DNA of 64,000 bases. It comes from Mixophyes australis (lineage: Eukaryota > Chordata > Amphibia > Anura > Limnodynastidae). Every line of letters starts with the position of its first letter. Within the stretch, counting starts at the first letter, position 1. Shown here in pieces: positions 12,100 to 25,016 of the stretch. The position numbers were made by a program, and so were the translations under genes. The stretch covers positions 104,939,278-105,003,277 of the forward strand of contig JAVHZZ010000010.1 in the NCBI GenBank assembly GCA_036250195.1, given 5' to 3'. The notes below the pieces were generated by a model. The model searched no databases. It worked only from the letters and a program-made list of their open reading frames with translations, and was not told the origin of the DNA.

Positions 12100-13306
12100 C
12101 ACTATATGGACCGAAGTATTTGGCCGCACCTCTTAATTATTGAATTGAGGTGTTTCAATCAGACCCGTTGCCGGAGGTGTATGAAAACAACCATCTAGCC
12201 ATGCAGTCTCCATTTACAAAATGGGTCGTTCTGAAGAGCTCAGCGACTTCCAGCGTGGTTCTGTGATAAGATGCCACCTTTGCAATAAGATGGTTTGTGA
12301 AATTTCATCTCTGCTGGATATTCCACGGTCTACTGTAAGTGATATTATTAGAAAGTGGATGGGTTTAGGAACAACAGTAACTCAGCCACGAAGCAGAAGA
12401 CCACGTAAAATCACAGAGCTGGGTCAATGACTGCTAAGGCGCATGGTGTGTAAAAGTCGCCAACGCTCTCTGCTGATTTCATAGCTGAAGAGTTCTGAAC
12501 TTCCGCTGACATTAATGTAAGCACAAAAACTGTACGACAGGAGCTTAATGGAATGGGTTTTCATGGCCGAGCAGCTGCATGCAGGCCTCATATCACAAAG
12601 ACCAATGCCAAGCGTCGGATGGAGTGGTGTAAAGCACACCGACACTGGAGCAGTGGAAACGTGTTCTGTGGAGTGATGAATCACACTTCTCTGATTGGCA
12701 GTCAGATGGGCAAGTCTGGGTTTGGCAGATGCCGGGAGAACGTTACCTACCTGACTGCATTATACCAACTGTGAAGTTTGGTGGAGGAGGGATAATGGTA
12801 TGGGGCTGTTTTTCAGGCCCCTTATCTCCACTGAAGGGCAATCTTAACGCTTCAGCATACTAAACCATTTTGGACAATGTTATGTTTCCAACTTTTTGGC
12901 AACAGTTTGGGAGGGCCCTTTTCTATTCCAACATGACCGTGCCCCAGTGCACAAAGCAAGGACTACAAAGACATTGTTTGATGAATTCGGTGTGGAATAA
13001 ATTGACTGGCCCACACAGAGCCCTGAACTCAACATCAAACACCTTTGGGATGAACTGGATGGAGATTGCGAGCCAGGTCTTCTGGTCCAACATCAGTGTC
13101 TGACCTCATAAAGGTTCTACAGAATGAATGGGCACAGATTCCCACAGAAACACTCCAACATCTTGGGGAACGTCTTCCAAGAAGAGTGGAAGCTGTTATC
13201 ACTGCAAAAGGGGAACCAACTCCATATTAAAGTATATGTATTTGAATACAATGTCATTACAGTCGCTGTTGGTGTAATGCATCCGAATACTTTTGTCCAT
13301 ATAGTG
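12100..13306 (+). mobile_element. Tc1/mariner transposon copy, inactive
   Basis: Terminal repeats face each other: CACTATATGGACCGAAGTAT at the left and, on the opposite strand at the right, CACTATATGGACAAAAGTAT. The right end is followed by TA, the target dinucleotide of the superfamily. The left flank reads CA instead of TA, a decayed duplication beside the microsatellite. The length of about 1.2 kb is usual for Tc1 elements. A decayed transposase lies between the ends in the expected orientation. Confidence 0.92.
12221..13215 (+). pseudogene. Tc1 transposase, frameshifted pseudogene
   Basis: A DDE transposase that would bind the terminal repeats and move the element by cut and paste. It starts MGRSEELSDFQRG with a paired-type helix-turn-helix (SSLLDIPRSTVSDIIRKW), and the frame stops at 12430 after 69 codons. 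Downstream the reading jumps between frames. The first catalytic Asp block (WSDESHFS, about 12668-12692), [12 protein letters not shown] (about 12781-12816) and a second Asp block (QHDRAPVHKA, about 12929-12958) are all visible. In the third block (about 13015-13045) the family's PDLNPIEHLW reads PELN-IKHLW: one codon is lost and the catalytic Glu is Lys. Intact relatives have about 340 residues. Several frameshifts and stops make it non-functional. Confidence 0.9.
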
Positions 13307-16300
13307 TATATTATGCCTCTATAGTCTCTGATAAATAATACGATAGCACAAAGGTGATTGATGCTTCCAGGAGAAGCACTGCCTCTGCTTAATGCTACTA
13401 AATAGGGATGAAAAGCAGAATTAGACAGCTTCATACCAAGGTGAGCAACAGACACCGACAGGCCAGACCAAACAGCAGATGACCAGGTTTAAAAACTTGA
13501 TCTATGGTTCTCCACCCAGTAACCTAGTCTTTTCCAACTTTCACAGCCATGTACGGTGTATACATCTTAGTTTCTTCTGAATTGATATCAGTAGAAGTCA
13601 CCGTAAACTTGAGTTTATCTGGAGATTACAGTGAGAGTTCTTTTCTATGTATTGTTACCGTTAACTGACCACACAATACATTTTGTAGTAGAAGACAGTT
13701 ACTGTATGTACTATCTGGAACACAATTAGTCTGGTCTATTACCGTCCCTGGCTTCCAAGCCATGGAAATCCAGGTCGAAATAGAAGGTGAGGGATTGTCA
13801 AGGAGGAACATGTTTATAGTGTCATACAAGCCAGCTCTTGTAGGAGACAAGCTCGTTACAAGATTGGGATATACTGACATCTACCCAACATAGTCGGCAA
13901 ACAGCGTTATCAATTATGTAAATACCCCAAGGGAATAAAAGTGCCTCATCTTTCTGTTTGAATATTATTAATAATTTGGCATAAAACAGCTTAAGAAACT
14001 GCTCCTTTCAGTTATTGCTTAGTAGTAGTGGTAAATATTGAAATAAACAATTATTGACATTAATATTGCTTCCAAGTGAGAAAGATGATGCCCCTTCTTA
14101 TTTAATTTCAGTGCATCACACACAGATATTCCCTCTACTTTTACAATTATAATTGTAAAATTAAAATCATTTCGCTGAAGTTTATTTGGCCCTTAATGTA
14201 TTTTGTGCAGGAAGGATTTGTAACAAAAAGAGAATTATGAACAGTACGAGGGATAAAGGGCATCAGATAAAACACAGGATTGGAGCAATTAATTGTGTAA
14301 TGACTAATCTAATTAACAAATGTGCAACATTCAGGGCTCAATGTAACTTTCTTTTGCGATGTTCAGTTCTGTAACATTTAAAGGGTAACCAAACTCTCAA
14401 ACAATCTAAAAATGTCTCCAAATCCTTAATACAAATAACATACAGTTTTCCTCAAGTTCATTTACAACCGCGCAAAAGTGCAAACCCACTTTTGTGACAT
14501 TATGCACCTACTTTTTAATTAATGTATTTTCTTTTATCAGTAAACTCATGAATTTTGTGACCCATGATGGAGGCATCTGCGGGGGTCTAATGGTTTGCGG
14601 ATCGTTTAGGTCAGCTTCCCCTGACTTGTTGGAGAGTACAAAGCCTTTTTCTCCTGCAAATTTACTTGAATTTTCCACCACCTCTGAGTCGGCAGCGACC
14701 ATGTCTCATCCTATAATTCAGTGTCACACATATTGCACCTTCTAATTACACTTTTGCAGAAAGCTGCTCTAGTGGCCAATTGCACGTCGACCAATATAAT
14801 AAAATATTCAACACAGAAAAATGTGTCTCTATAATACTTCTATCTCCACACCCCAACTGTGCTGAACTTACACATGATACCCTCCAATCCATCTCTCCAA
14901 GAGCAAATGTTCGCAGTTAGTAGATATGTTCAACTCAAACTACGGGCGTGAACTGCGCACATGCACAGCGTGCCAAATTTGATACACGTTGCATTTTTAC
15001 ATGACGCAAAATGTGTGCACTCCCCCTAACACATAGAAAGCTTCAGAAGTGCTAGACACACCCCCAGGGGCCTGACAACACCCGTCGAGATGTGGACACT
15101 CCCCTGACGTGACACAGCCATGCTTTCGCTGGATGCGTGACCGTAATTTCATTTGAAATTGAGCATTTGAAATTTCCGAAATTTCAAATGCTGTGTGGTA
15201 TGCTGTCAGTTCACTGGGAAGCAATAACATCCCTGGATTTTTAGAAAATTCATATCCTACATTCTGATTGAATAATGGTTCACCTTCAAGATGGCTGCCC
15301 GCGTTGCACACAAATGATGGGTACACTTAAATATTGCCTACTACACAGAAAACTCTATTGAAGAACAAAAAATGTAAATATTTTTTTTAAATATACTGTA
15401 TATAAAAATATAGAACTTGTCTCCTAACTATAATTTCCTTTACACGCAAATGTTATGAAATATTCTGGAAACATGTTTATAGAGTAGAGTTTGTCGCCTG
15501 CTGTGTTTTTGTTCCTCACATTCACCGTATCACACACCTGTACAATCTGACGTCTACCTGGCGGTCTTCGAGATACAGACGTAGAATGAGATGAGAAGAC
15601 AATGGGGAGATGCCGTCACCTAAATTGCCTTCAGCTGTGTTTAATTGCCCAAAGACAAAATACAGACAACATAACTTGTCTGGGATAATTGCATCAAATC
15701 GTCCTGGGGACTAATATATATTATTTTCTACTTCGCTTAGTCAGCTTCTCTTGTATGCCTTCAGTACACGTTTAATGTGCAGGTTTTTGTTTGGCACCTA
15801 AGAAGTGATTGTACTTTTTATGTCAAGACTCCTACAGGATCGCTATTATGGTGTACAGGCTACTTCTTCCTCATAAAAATACCCCTTCATAAAAATAAAA
15901 TGACAAAGAACATAAATAGACACCCTATTGGTTTCTATGTTTACAGAAAGTATCAGGAAAGAATGAAAGAGGTTAAAAGGGATGTAAACTCCATACTGCG
16001 GAGTAATATCCAAAGCAATCGGCCAGGGGACCAGTTAAGCTCAGACTGTGGCTGGAGCCTGTTTTACCGATTCCATCTTTTAGTTCAGAGCAATGGAAGT
16101 TCGTAACTGCTACTTACTGTTCTCAGAATGAATCGAACTGTTCTGCTCGCTTTGGGGTCGCCCTCGACGGGACAGTCTCTTATTGGACCATCTGTCCCGG
16201 CATGACTTTAATGTCACATACCTCCGAAAGAGCATTGTGTAATCGCTGCAAAGAGCTGCATTAAAAAATGCAACATTTCCCATAAAAATTGCCATACTTC

Positions 16301-17406
16301 CTAAATAGGCTCCAAAGTCTGAACCTGAATGGAGGGAGACTGAAAGGTAAAGTAAGGAAATGCTTCTTCATAGAGAGTGCGTTGGGGAGTCATAGCGTTA
16401 GAGCTCATTCACAACAATATGCCTTCTTTTGCGCTTTTCACCTGCTAATAAACGCATTAAGGGTTTACCGTTGGGCATAGGTTTATTTGCACAACAAAAA
16501 GACGTGAATTAGTGCAAAACTGTCGCAACGTGAATGCGCACAACTTGCGTCCGTCTGTATGTAGAGCTGCAGGTTGCTTGCAGCCCCTCGCTCTTGCAGA
16601 GGTAGATCGGGGATGCTGACATGCAGGTGCGGTACAGTAAGGTGCGGATCCCACCACAGCGCACCGACCATTTTCCCCATGCGTTAATGAGAGCTGCCAG
16701 TACAAAACATTGTATTGGTAAAAGTAAAATGAAGACAATTGCATTGGAAAACACATTAAACATGCATCGCTAAAACACGCGTTAATAAGACTTCTCCCGT
16801 GCTGTACCTGGCCTCTGGGATGGTCTCTCTTGTCCTATCGGACTATTAAAAGTTTTAAGCTGTTTTACTTCATTCAGTTCTCTAGAGCTCTTTGCATGTT
16901 ACACCCTATACATTTATATGTATCATTTATGCATCATTTTCCTCATCTCCTACGTCAATGAAAGCTTTAGCACTCAGGGCCATCCTCCATTTATATAAGT
17001 TATGTCACTGTATTGTAATCCCTGCAGAATATGCTGGTGCCATCTAAATAAAATATAATAATTATAATTTAATTTTGGTACTGATACTTTAATGGACATG
17101 TTCAATTTTGGAACAGTCCTTTAAAGATTACAACCTTTCTCCCTATACCTGCATAGTGGGAGTACCTCCCTGAAACTACATTCCTCTGCACCAGGGAACC
17201 CTTGAATAAATTGGGTCACAAGAATGGAGGCTTGTCTGACCTGTCCAGACCCTGTCACTCCACTTTTTATTTCAGCGACTTAATGTGGTATCATAATCCC
17301 AGCTTCTATAGTATGTTGGCAACCAATCAGTGTCCTGTCCCTGTCTCCCTATTGTCAGTATTACGGAATTGTCTGTTACAATGTAGCAGTGGGATAATTT
17401 CACGAA
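13307..17406. other. Non-coding, no recognised gene
   Basis: No exon or repeat family is recognised with confidence. It includes a small perfect hairpin listed separately, AT-rich stretches around 14040-14170, and a CpG-richer patch around 16480-16800 with three overlapping minus frames (65-99 codons) that match nothing I know. Segments such as 15650-15760 look single-copy. Confidence 0.55.
15162..15192. repeat. Perfect short palindrome
   Basis: The arms AGCATTTGAAATTT and its exact complement are separated by CCG (14-bp arms, 3-base loop). No terminal repeats or target duplication surround it. Confidence 0.9.
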
Positions 17407-17980
17407 CAAGGCTTGATTAAGGGTTCAGGCCGCCCTATGCTAATATATTCGGAGCCCACCCTCGCTTTCCATGACCCTCGCTTTCCATGCCAGGCCAGTA
17501 CGTGGTAAGCAAAAACGAACTTGGTCTTCATTTAAAATCCAGCTTCCTTAAATCCCTCCCATCAATCGTTACATTTGCACATTTTCAAAACTCTGCTCCA
17601 TTTGGCTTTTTAAATGGGGCACGGCACTCGTCTCTCATGTCATCTTCATCAAGATCAGAACTGTATAATGGAACACAGGCGTGAACAAGCACTACTGAGG
17701 GTGAAGGCGTGAAAGTACAGGGGGGGTTCTTCTCACCACACGAGGGTGACTCGTGGTCTTCAGCTTCCACCATGGAAATACGTCAAGATTAAACCCTTAT
17801 TATATTTTTATTTCGTGGTTTGTTTGTTTTTTACTTTGGAGAACAACGATTCTCTTATATTTTAAAGTTTCAGTTTATGCCTCCCCATGTCGCAATTTTG
17901 CATCCCCAACAATCTTGTGTCCCCAAAAACCTTGCGTCATAGGCTGCAGCCTAGTCAGCCTGTTGGATAATCAGGCCCTG
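17407..17980 (+). mobile_element. hAT-like non-autonomous element, copy A
   Basis: The ends are CAAGGCTTGATTAAGGGTTC and, on the opposite strand, CAGGGCCTGATTATCCAACA. Both derive from a CAGGGCCTGATTA terminus typical of hAT elements. The flanks TTCACGAA and CTCCCGAA agree at 6 of 8 positions, as expected of an old 8-bp target duplication. The interior matches copy B (56504-57211, opposite orientation) in ordered blocks: TTTTCAAAACTC, ACTGAGGGTGAAG, TTTGGAGAACAAC and TCTCTTATATTTTAAA. No transposase is encoded. The short frames inside (17487-17684 and 17753-18070) are not genes. Confidence 0.75.
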
Positions 17981-20900
17981 CTCCCGAACTTTGCGTTTCC
18001 TGGGAATGAAACTCTACTACTTGTAAAAAATTGGGGTTTTGAAAACATGCTGATACGGCTTAGAGAATAAATTCACCTTAGGGAAGGTTTACAAACGAGA
18101 TTCCAGTGTAAACAAATTCTTCCTGATTCATCGTTACAAATTTACAATTCTATTTGCTACATTATTTTTTTGTTTGTTAGTTTATTGTTGTGTCAGGGGT
18201 TTATTATTATATCTTTTAGTGTCATTTGTCTGTTTATTAGATAAAGAGAGGATTTTTTGTTAGTATAAATAATAAAGCAATAACATTTTTGAAGGTTCCT
18301 TTTGGCAATATTCACCGGTATAGAAACATAAAAGAAAAAAACTTCCAGCCACAGTAAGTTGAAGGGGAAATTGTGTTAAAGAACTTAAATCAGGGGAATT
18401 TATTAGCCAAGAGAATAAGCCGAGGAGGCTGAAAAGCTCCGAATTGTCTGGTGGAACGTCTCAGTGCAGTGCGCAATTTATCAAACAGCCGTTAGATGTT
18501 GAAGCAGAATAAAAGTTATTTAATTTACATACAGATTTTGTACTTTTTGCAGCTCATAAAGGTGCCTTGAGACCTGCGCTTTCCAATAAAAGGTGTATAA
18601 TTTAGGTTTTTGAGAAAATGAATATATAACGCTGTCTGAGAGGTAGCCGGGAGGAGGAATGACCAATTCATAGTCATGCACAAATACTGTGTGGCTCAAA
18701 AAATAGTTTTGGATAGGAGCTTACATTTTTCTTAACAAGTAACACACTGATACCAATTGAACTATTGTGCTGCAGGGAATAACTGTCACTTATTGCAAGT
18801 TCCTCTGTGGCTAATTCCGACATCTCTGAGAGAATATCCCAAAATAATTTGTCTGCAATTTGCATATCCTGCAAACAAACGATATAGGGACCTCACTATC
18901 CTAATGAAGCCTACTGACCGCGCCAAGCCACACATGTAAGTGGGTAGTGGTCAACTTTCAACTGCAGTTACCAACATGTTTGATAATTATATCAATTTAG
19001 ATAGCATCCTTATTAGTATTGGGCGTCGTTAGTCCTTTTTGGGTCTCACAAACTGTCAGACCAATTGTCAGATATTAGCTATGTTGTAGTATTGATTACA
19101 GCCTGATAAATTTGCAACGCTGATAGGTCCGTGGCTTTGGTATGATGGAGTTTCTCATATATTGAACATGGCAGCAAAAAAAAAAAAAAAGGATGTAAAC
19201 TAATGTATGATTTGCCTTGGTTTTGTTATACATCATTGACTCTCTCTGCCATAAGCAGTGATCTTACAGATCAGTTCTCCAGCTCTCTGTATTGTATCTG
19301 CACGTAGTCCTTTGTGGAATTTAATTAGTCATTGTTTGCACCTGTGTTTGACCTTTTAATTGTTTTAATTTTTTTTTAACACATTTTCTTGATAAATAAA
19401 GTAGTATTAATGGATAAGTAGAATTATTCAAGGATAGCACTGTGGTCTGTTGACATCTTTATGGACCTGCCCATAAGCACCAATAAACCATTCTGGGTGA
19501 CTAAACTTACCAAAGGGCAGCGCCATAGAAAGGGTATATGTACACCCGTTACCAGCAGAGCCGGTAATATATTTTCTACAGCGCTAAACTTTCTAAATTG
19601 CCAGTTTCAGGGAGTGGCATTTAATTCACCCTGTAAATTACCACTGCTGAAGCTAGTTGATATGTTTATGCAATTGTACATTTCAGTTGTGTCAGCATCT
19701 TTGTTATCGAGAAGGGTCTTCCTCATCATCCCTGAGGGTAACAGGCCACCGACGGAGTGAAAAACAAAAAAAAAACCTATTAAAAGCAGGATTGTTAAGT
19801 ACTTGATCGTCGCCATAAGGAAGTAGGAAAACATATCACACTAATGGATAAATCATGTTATTATAAATTGGGGGATGATATTTAGAAATATAAGTGGCCC
19901 CTGTGACATCAAATACTCAAGTTAGTTCCAGTTTAAACGTGTGGAATAAACTCCGACATGATGTTTGTAAAAGTTAACTTCCCTGGCACGTTGTACAACA
20001 CTCATTCTGCAATCGTCTACGGCTGCAGATTAGAACAGGAGAATTTTAACAGCCCACCTGTCTCCTCCGTCACAGGCCTTTATGAAAGCCACAGCTTCGC
20101 GGCGCCATCAGCGAATCCACACTGTAAACATTATTATATACATTACAAGCCTATGAAGAATCTGCCTGTTTACCTGCCTGACAGATGGCGAAGGCTCTGC
20201 AGGATTAAACTCGTCCTTTGTAATAACGTGTAGTGACAATGAGCAGCTTCGTCACCGGTGAGGGACTGGTCACATTATTGCCTAAATATCGCAAAAAGGT
20301 ATTTATCGCCAAAAATATCAAGGGGAATTATCGTTAATACGGCCGTCCTGCCTATAAACACTCTCTGGATTTCCATGTTTTATATTATGTCATTGACATC
20401 TTATGTATCTCTATGATGAAAACTTTGCAGTTTTATGCATTAAAAGAGGACTAATTAATTCCCCTGTACATGTCCTCCTGCAGCTAAATACATTGCTTTA
20501 TCTTTATGGCTTCATTGATACGTTTTACCCATGTATTTATATCTAAATAGGCAGATATATATTATATATATATATATTAAAAATGTTCTTCCCAATATAT
20601 AAATACAAGGCTGAAAAGCGAAGATGGAACGAAAAACCATTGCATTTGTTAAGCGTAGCAGAAGGGCTCTTATAGACAAAGCGAACTTTGGGGTAGCTTT
20701 GGTAAAACTTCTAAAAAAGGAGAAAGCGGAGGTGTTGCCCATAGCAACCAATCCGATTATCACACACGTATCACAGCAATAAAAATACCTTATAACAGCA
20801 ATTTACTAGCAAACTAACGCATAGGCAGCTGAGCAATAATATCGACAGCAAAACACACCGCGGGCGGAAATACTCGCCGGCGGTTATCTACAGCGATAAC

Positions 20901-21559
20901 GTATATGGGAGAGCGAGAAACGCCTGAGAATACGATCACTTTTGCTGAAACATAAGGCTTCTCATCCATCACTAAATCAGCCACTGAATGTTCTGTGCAT
21001 CCGGATACTTTTTAAGGTTGGAATGACTCTTATAACCGTCATTCTTCAGATAAGCCTTCTGTACCCCCCGAGAGACGGACTGCACACCAGACATACAGGA
21101 GGAATTTGAAACACAAGGTAAAAAGGGACTTGAAACTTTTTTTTTTTTTTTTTTAGTAGAAACAAAATGTGCTCCTAGAACAAGGAGCAGCTTCCTTTAT
21201 AAGTTCCAATTTGCAAGTTTTCTGTGTAACCCATTAAATTATTATGGATTTTTGTCTGAGCTAAAATAATTTTTCCATCTGGCATCCAAGAATCACTAAA
21301 TGACAACGATAAAATCCTCCAAGTGATATTTTCTGAAAATGAACATAATTATTCTCATAACTATTACACGTTTCTGTGTGATAAGATGACAGTTGGGAGC
21401 CCTAATTGCCACAAATTACCATCAGTGTTTTATAACAAAGTTTCTATAAGGGATCTGCATATATGGTGTCTGTTACCATAAACCGGCTGAGGTCAGGAGC
21501 TTTTTGCCCCTGTAATCATAGACACTGGTGTATTAACCATGGGTGCAGAGTGTGCTATG
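17981..21559. other. Non-coding, several single-copy-looking segments
   Basis: No repeat family or exon is recognised except short A/T runs (19175-19190, 21138-21154) and a TA-rich tract near 20555-20580. The stretches 18420-18640 and 20040-20240 have the even, moderately AT-rich texture of conserved non-coding DNA. At 21075-21125 the string CACAAGGTAAAA resembles a splice donor after a purine-rich segment, but nothing else supports an exon. Around 20690-20760 a TTGCCCATAGCAACCAAT string relates to the MITE at 50509. Confidence 0.45.
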
Positions 21560-23400
21560 ATAGGGGGAGCTGCTAGTACCTGGCTGTTATCAGAGAGGAG
21601 ATAGGAGGAGCTTCTAGTACCTGGCTGCTATCAGAGAGGAGATAGGAGGAGCTTGTGTTACTTGGCTGTTATCAGAGAGGAGATAGGAGGAGCTTGTGTT
21701 ACTTGGCTATTATTGGAGATGAGATAGGAGGAGCTTGTGTTACTTGGCTGTTATCAGAGAGGAGATAGGAGGAGCTTGTGTTACTTGGCTGTTATCTGAG
21801 ATGAGATAGGAGGAGCTTCTAGTACCTGGCTATTATTGGAGATGAGATAGGAGGAGCTTGTGTTACTTGGCTGTTATCTGAGATGAGATAGGAGGAGCTT
21901 GTGTTACTTGGCTGTTATCAGAGAGGAGATAGGAGGAGCTTGTGTTACTTGGCTGTTATCTGAGATGAGATAGGAGGAGCTTCTAGTACCTGGCTATTAT
22001 TGGAGATGAGATAGGAGGAGCTTGTGTTACCTGGCTGTTATCTGAGATGAGATAGGAGGAGCTTCTAGTACCTGGCTATTATTGGAGATGAGATAGGAGG
22101 AGCTTGTGTTACCTGGCTATTATCGGAGATGAGATAGGAGGAGCTTGTGTTACCTGGCTGTTATCAGAGAGGAGATAGGAGGAGCTTGTGTTACTTGGCT
22201 GTTATCTGAGATGAGATAGGAGGAGCTTCTAGTACCTGGCTATTATTGGAGATGAGATAGGAGGAGCTTGTGTTACCTGGCTGTTATCGGAGATGAGATA
22301 GGAGGAGCTTGTGTTACCTGGCTATTATTGGAGATGAGATAGTAGGAGCTTGTGTTACCTGGCTGTTATCTGAGATGAGATAGGAGGAGCTTGTGTTACT
22401 TGGCTATTATTGGAGATGAGATAGGAGGAGCTTGTGTTACCTGGCTGTTATCGGAGATGAGATAGGAGGAGCTTGTGTTACTTGGCCGTTATCGGAGATG
22501 AGATAGGAGGAGCTTGTGTTACTTGGCTGTTATCTGAGATGAGATAGGAGGAGCTTGTGTTACATGGCTATTATTGGAGATGAGATTGGAGGAGCTTGTG
22601 TTACATGGCTATTATTGGAGATGAGATTGGAGGAGCTTGTGTTACCTGGCTGTTATCGGAGATGAGATAGGAGGAGCTTGTGTTACTTGGCCGTTATCGG
22701 AGATGAGATAGGAGGAGCTTGTGTTATCTCGCTGTTATCTGAGATGAGATAGGAGGAGCTTGTGTTACCTGGCTGTTATCGGAGATGAGATAGGAGGAGC
22801 TTGTGTTATCTTGCTGTTATCTGAGATGAGATAGGAGGAGCTTGTGTTACCTGGCTGTTATCTGAGATGAGATAGGAGGAGCTTGTGTTACCTGGCTATT
22901 ATCTGAGATGAGATAGGAGGAGCTTGTGTTACCTGGCTGCTATCTGAGATGAGATAGGAGGAGCTTGTGTTATCTTGCTGTTATCTGAGATGAGATAGGA
23001 GGAGCTTGTGTTACCTGGCTGTTATCTGAGATGAGATAGGAGGAGCTTGTGTTACCTGGCTGTTATCTGAGATGAGATAGGAGGAGCTTGTGTTACCTGG
23101 CTATTATCTGAGATGAGATAGGAGGAGCTTGTGTTACCTGGCTGTTATCTGAGATGAGATAGGAGGAGCTTGTGTTATCTCGCTGTTATCTGAGATGAGA
23201 TAGGAGGAGCTTGTGTTACCTGGCTGCTATCTGAGATGAGATAGGAGGAGCTTGTGTTACCTGGCTGTTATCTGAGATGAGATAGGAGGAGCTTGTGTTA
23301 TCTCGCTGTTATCTGAGATGAGATAGGAGGAGCTTGTGTTACCTGGCTGCTATCTGAGATGAGATAGGAGGAGCTTGTGTTACCTGGCTGTTACCTGGAA
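21560..23400. repeat. Minisatellite, 41-bp unit, about 45 copies
   Basis: The unit reads GAGATGAGATAGGAGGAGCT followed by TGTGTTACCTGGCTGTTATCT. Length 41 is not a multiple of three and no long frame crosses it, so it is not coding. Variants are arranged non-randomly. Units with CTTCTAGTACC occur only in the left half (to about 22230), often paired with TATTATTGGAGATG units. The right half is homogenised to TTATCTGAGATG with occasional TTATCTCGCTG units. First and last units are the most diverged. Most units contain AGATAG and, on the other strand, AGATAA in the TTATCT variants; both fit the GATA-factor consensus WGATAR. Confidence 0.97.
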
Positions 23401-23640
23401 TTACATAGGAGAAGCTTGTGTTAAGTAGATATTATCAGAAAAGCAATATAAGGACCTTGTATTACAAGGCTGTTATAGAATATGGACTGAGATTCAATTT
23501 GCTTCAGCCACTCTTTAACCAGAGATTAATCAGGGAGTGTATTAGCCTATATTATTATCAGAGATGAGGTGGGAGAAGTCTGGTCTGACTGATTTACCAG
23601 AGAAAGATGCCACAGACTTTGTATTACCTGGTTCTTATAT
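23401..23640. repeat. Decayed edge of the 41-bp array
   Basis: Degenerate copies continue after the array with fading similarity (AGAAGCTTGTGTTA, then TTGTATTACAAGGCTGTTAT, then a last trace TTTGTATTACCTGG near 23610). This is the usual look of an array edge that no longer takes part in unequal exchange. Confidence 0.7.
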
Positions 23641-24296
23641 ATCTTGTTATTATGAAAGTTGCTATTTGTAGAATAAAAATGTGGTTACAGTGTGAGATAG
23701 TAAAGATTTGTATCTTCACGTGTATGTGCAGGCCCGGAATACAAAGCGCCCTCCCCTCCCCAGGAACTTCGCGGCCAGATTTAAATCACAGTTGTCCTGT
23801 CTTGTAGACCTTTACATGACAAAGAATACACTGTCTCCCAATGCACGGCAGCGTGTAGGTAAATATAACTTCCATGCAGCAGAGTGACCTGAATTCACCT
23901 GGCTGTGTGTCTCAGCCTCCGTCTCACACAGCCGTTCATGTGACAACCCATACAATTTATTTATGGAATATATAAAAGTGGAAATACAATTCTTCCAATA
24001 CGATCTCCACATATTGTCCCACTGGCTTCATAATTCTCTCTCGTTTATCACTTGTCCCTTGTACATATAATGCTTCACAAGTCCTCAAAGAGCCAATAAA
24101 ATAAACACAGGAATAAATATTTAGGTTTATAGGTTTTGAATAAGTTTCTGCTTTTGAATGACTGTGTCCGTGATGAATTCTCAATTTCCGAGAGCCTGTA
24201 TAGTCAATCAGCGGTGCCAGGGACTGAACGTTAAGTTGTATTTGTCTCAGAATTGAGAATTGTTTTATTCCCAACCCCTAAATAAAATAAATAGCT
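23641..24296. other. Non-coding, no recognised gene
   Basis: Only short overlapping open frames; nothing recognisable. Confidence 0.6.
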
Positions 24297-24424
24297 AGAT
24301 TTACTAAAGGCTCTAAAAGAATAATCACATTCCAGCTATCCTTTATCAGGTACATTCTAGAACACGATCGGTTGCTATGGGCAACATCTCTTCCTTTTTA
24401 TAAGCTTTTGTAAATCTAACCCCC
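24297..24424. mobile_element. Short palindromic MITE, diverged copy
   Basis: Opens AGATTTACTAAAGG and closes TGTAAATCTAACCCCC, with GGTTGCTATGGGCAACATCTC inside as in the better preserved copies at 50509-50693 and 27728-27848. The arms are heavily diverged. Confidence 0.6.
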
Positions 24425-25016
24425 AGTTTCAGTTTTAGCTGTATTTTCTCAACTTTCTCATTTTTTTTTAACCATTTCATGGGAAATCGCTGTAAACGGG
24501 GGGAATCCCTAAAGGGAACAGGCAGGATATGTTTTAGGAGAAATGCAAAAGAAAACCACCAACAAACTCTCTCTGTCCAACCAAATAGAGCCACTGGGTT
24601 CTGAACTTGGGAGTCATATATTTTGGGAGAAACTACCCACCACTGGTGCTGGAAATGGCACTTTTCCAAAGTCCGATTGTAAACTCTGTACATTTAATAG
24701 TGCAGGGGGAAAGAGGTCAAAATATAATTTAAAGGAAAAAATACCACCCCAGTCTAATTCACAGATTTGTACATTTTCAAAATCTTATGGATCTTCCCTA
24801 TTATAAGAGTAATTTTTATTCATCATATACTATAGTACTTTTACCTAAGGGAAACTGCCTTTCCTCATGACGGTTTTGTTTATGCTCAAAAAAAGAAAAA
24901 ATAAATTAGAAAAAGAAAATCATTTAAACAGAAAGCACGATCTGTAATATATAGACCTAAAATAGCTTTTATTAATAAACGATTAGAGATACCCATTCAT
25001 GACCAGGACAAAGTTT
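24425..25016. other. Non-coding, no recognised gene
   Basis: Contains the rest of a 115-codon minus frame (24346-24693) that begins inside the MITE and is therefore not credited. A-rich tract at 24885-24925. Confidence 0.6.

Noticed and set aside
21075..21125. 5' exon with splice donor (ACAAGGTAAAA)
   Set aside because: A single donor-like string in non-coding DNA, with no promoter, frame or partner exon.
21560..23400. CRISPR-like array or repeat-coded protein
   Set aside because: There are no unique spacers; the whole 41-bp unit repeats head to tail, the length is not a multiple of three, and the genome is vertebrate.
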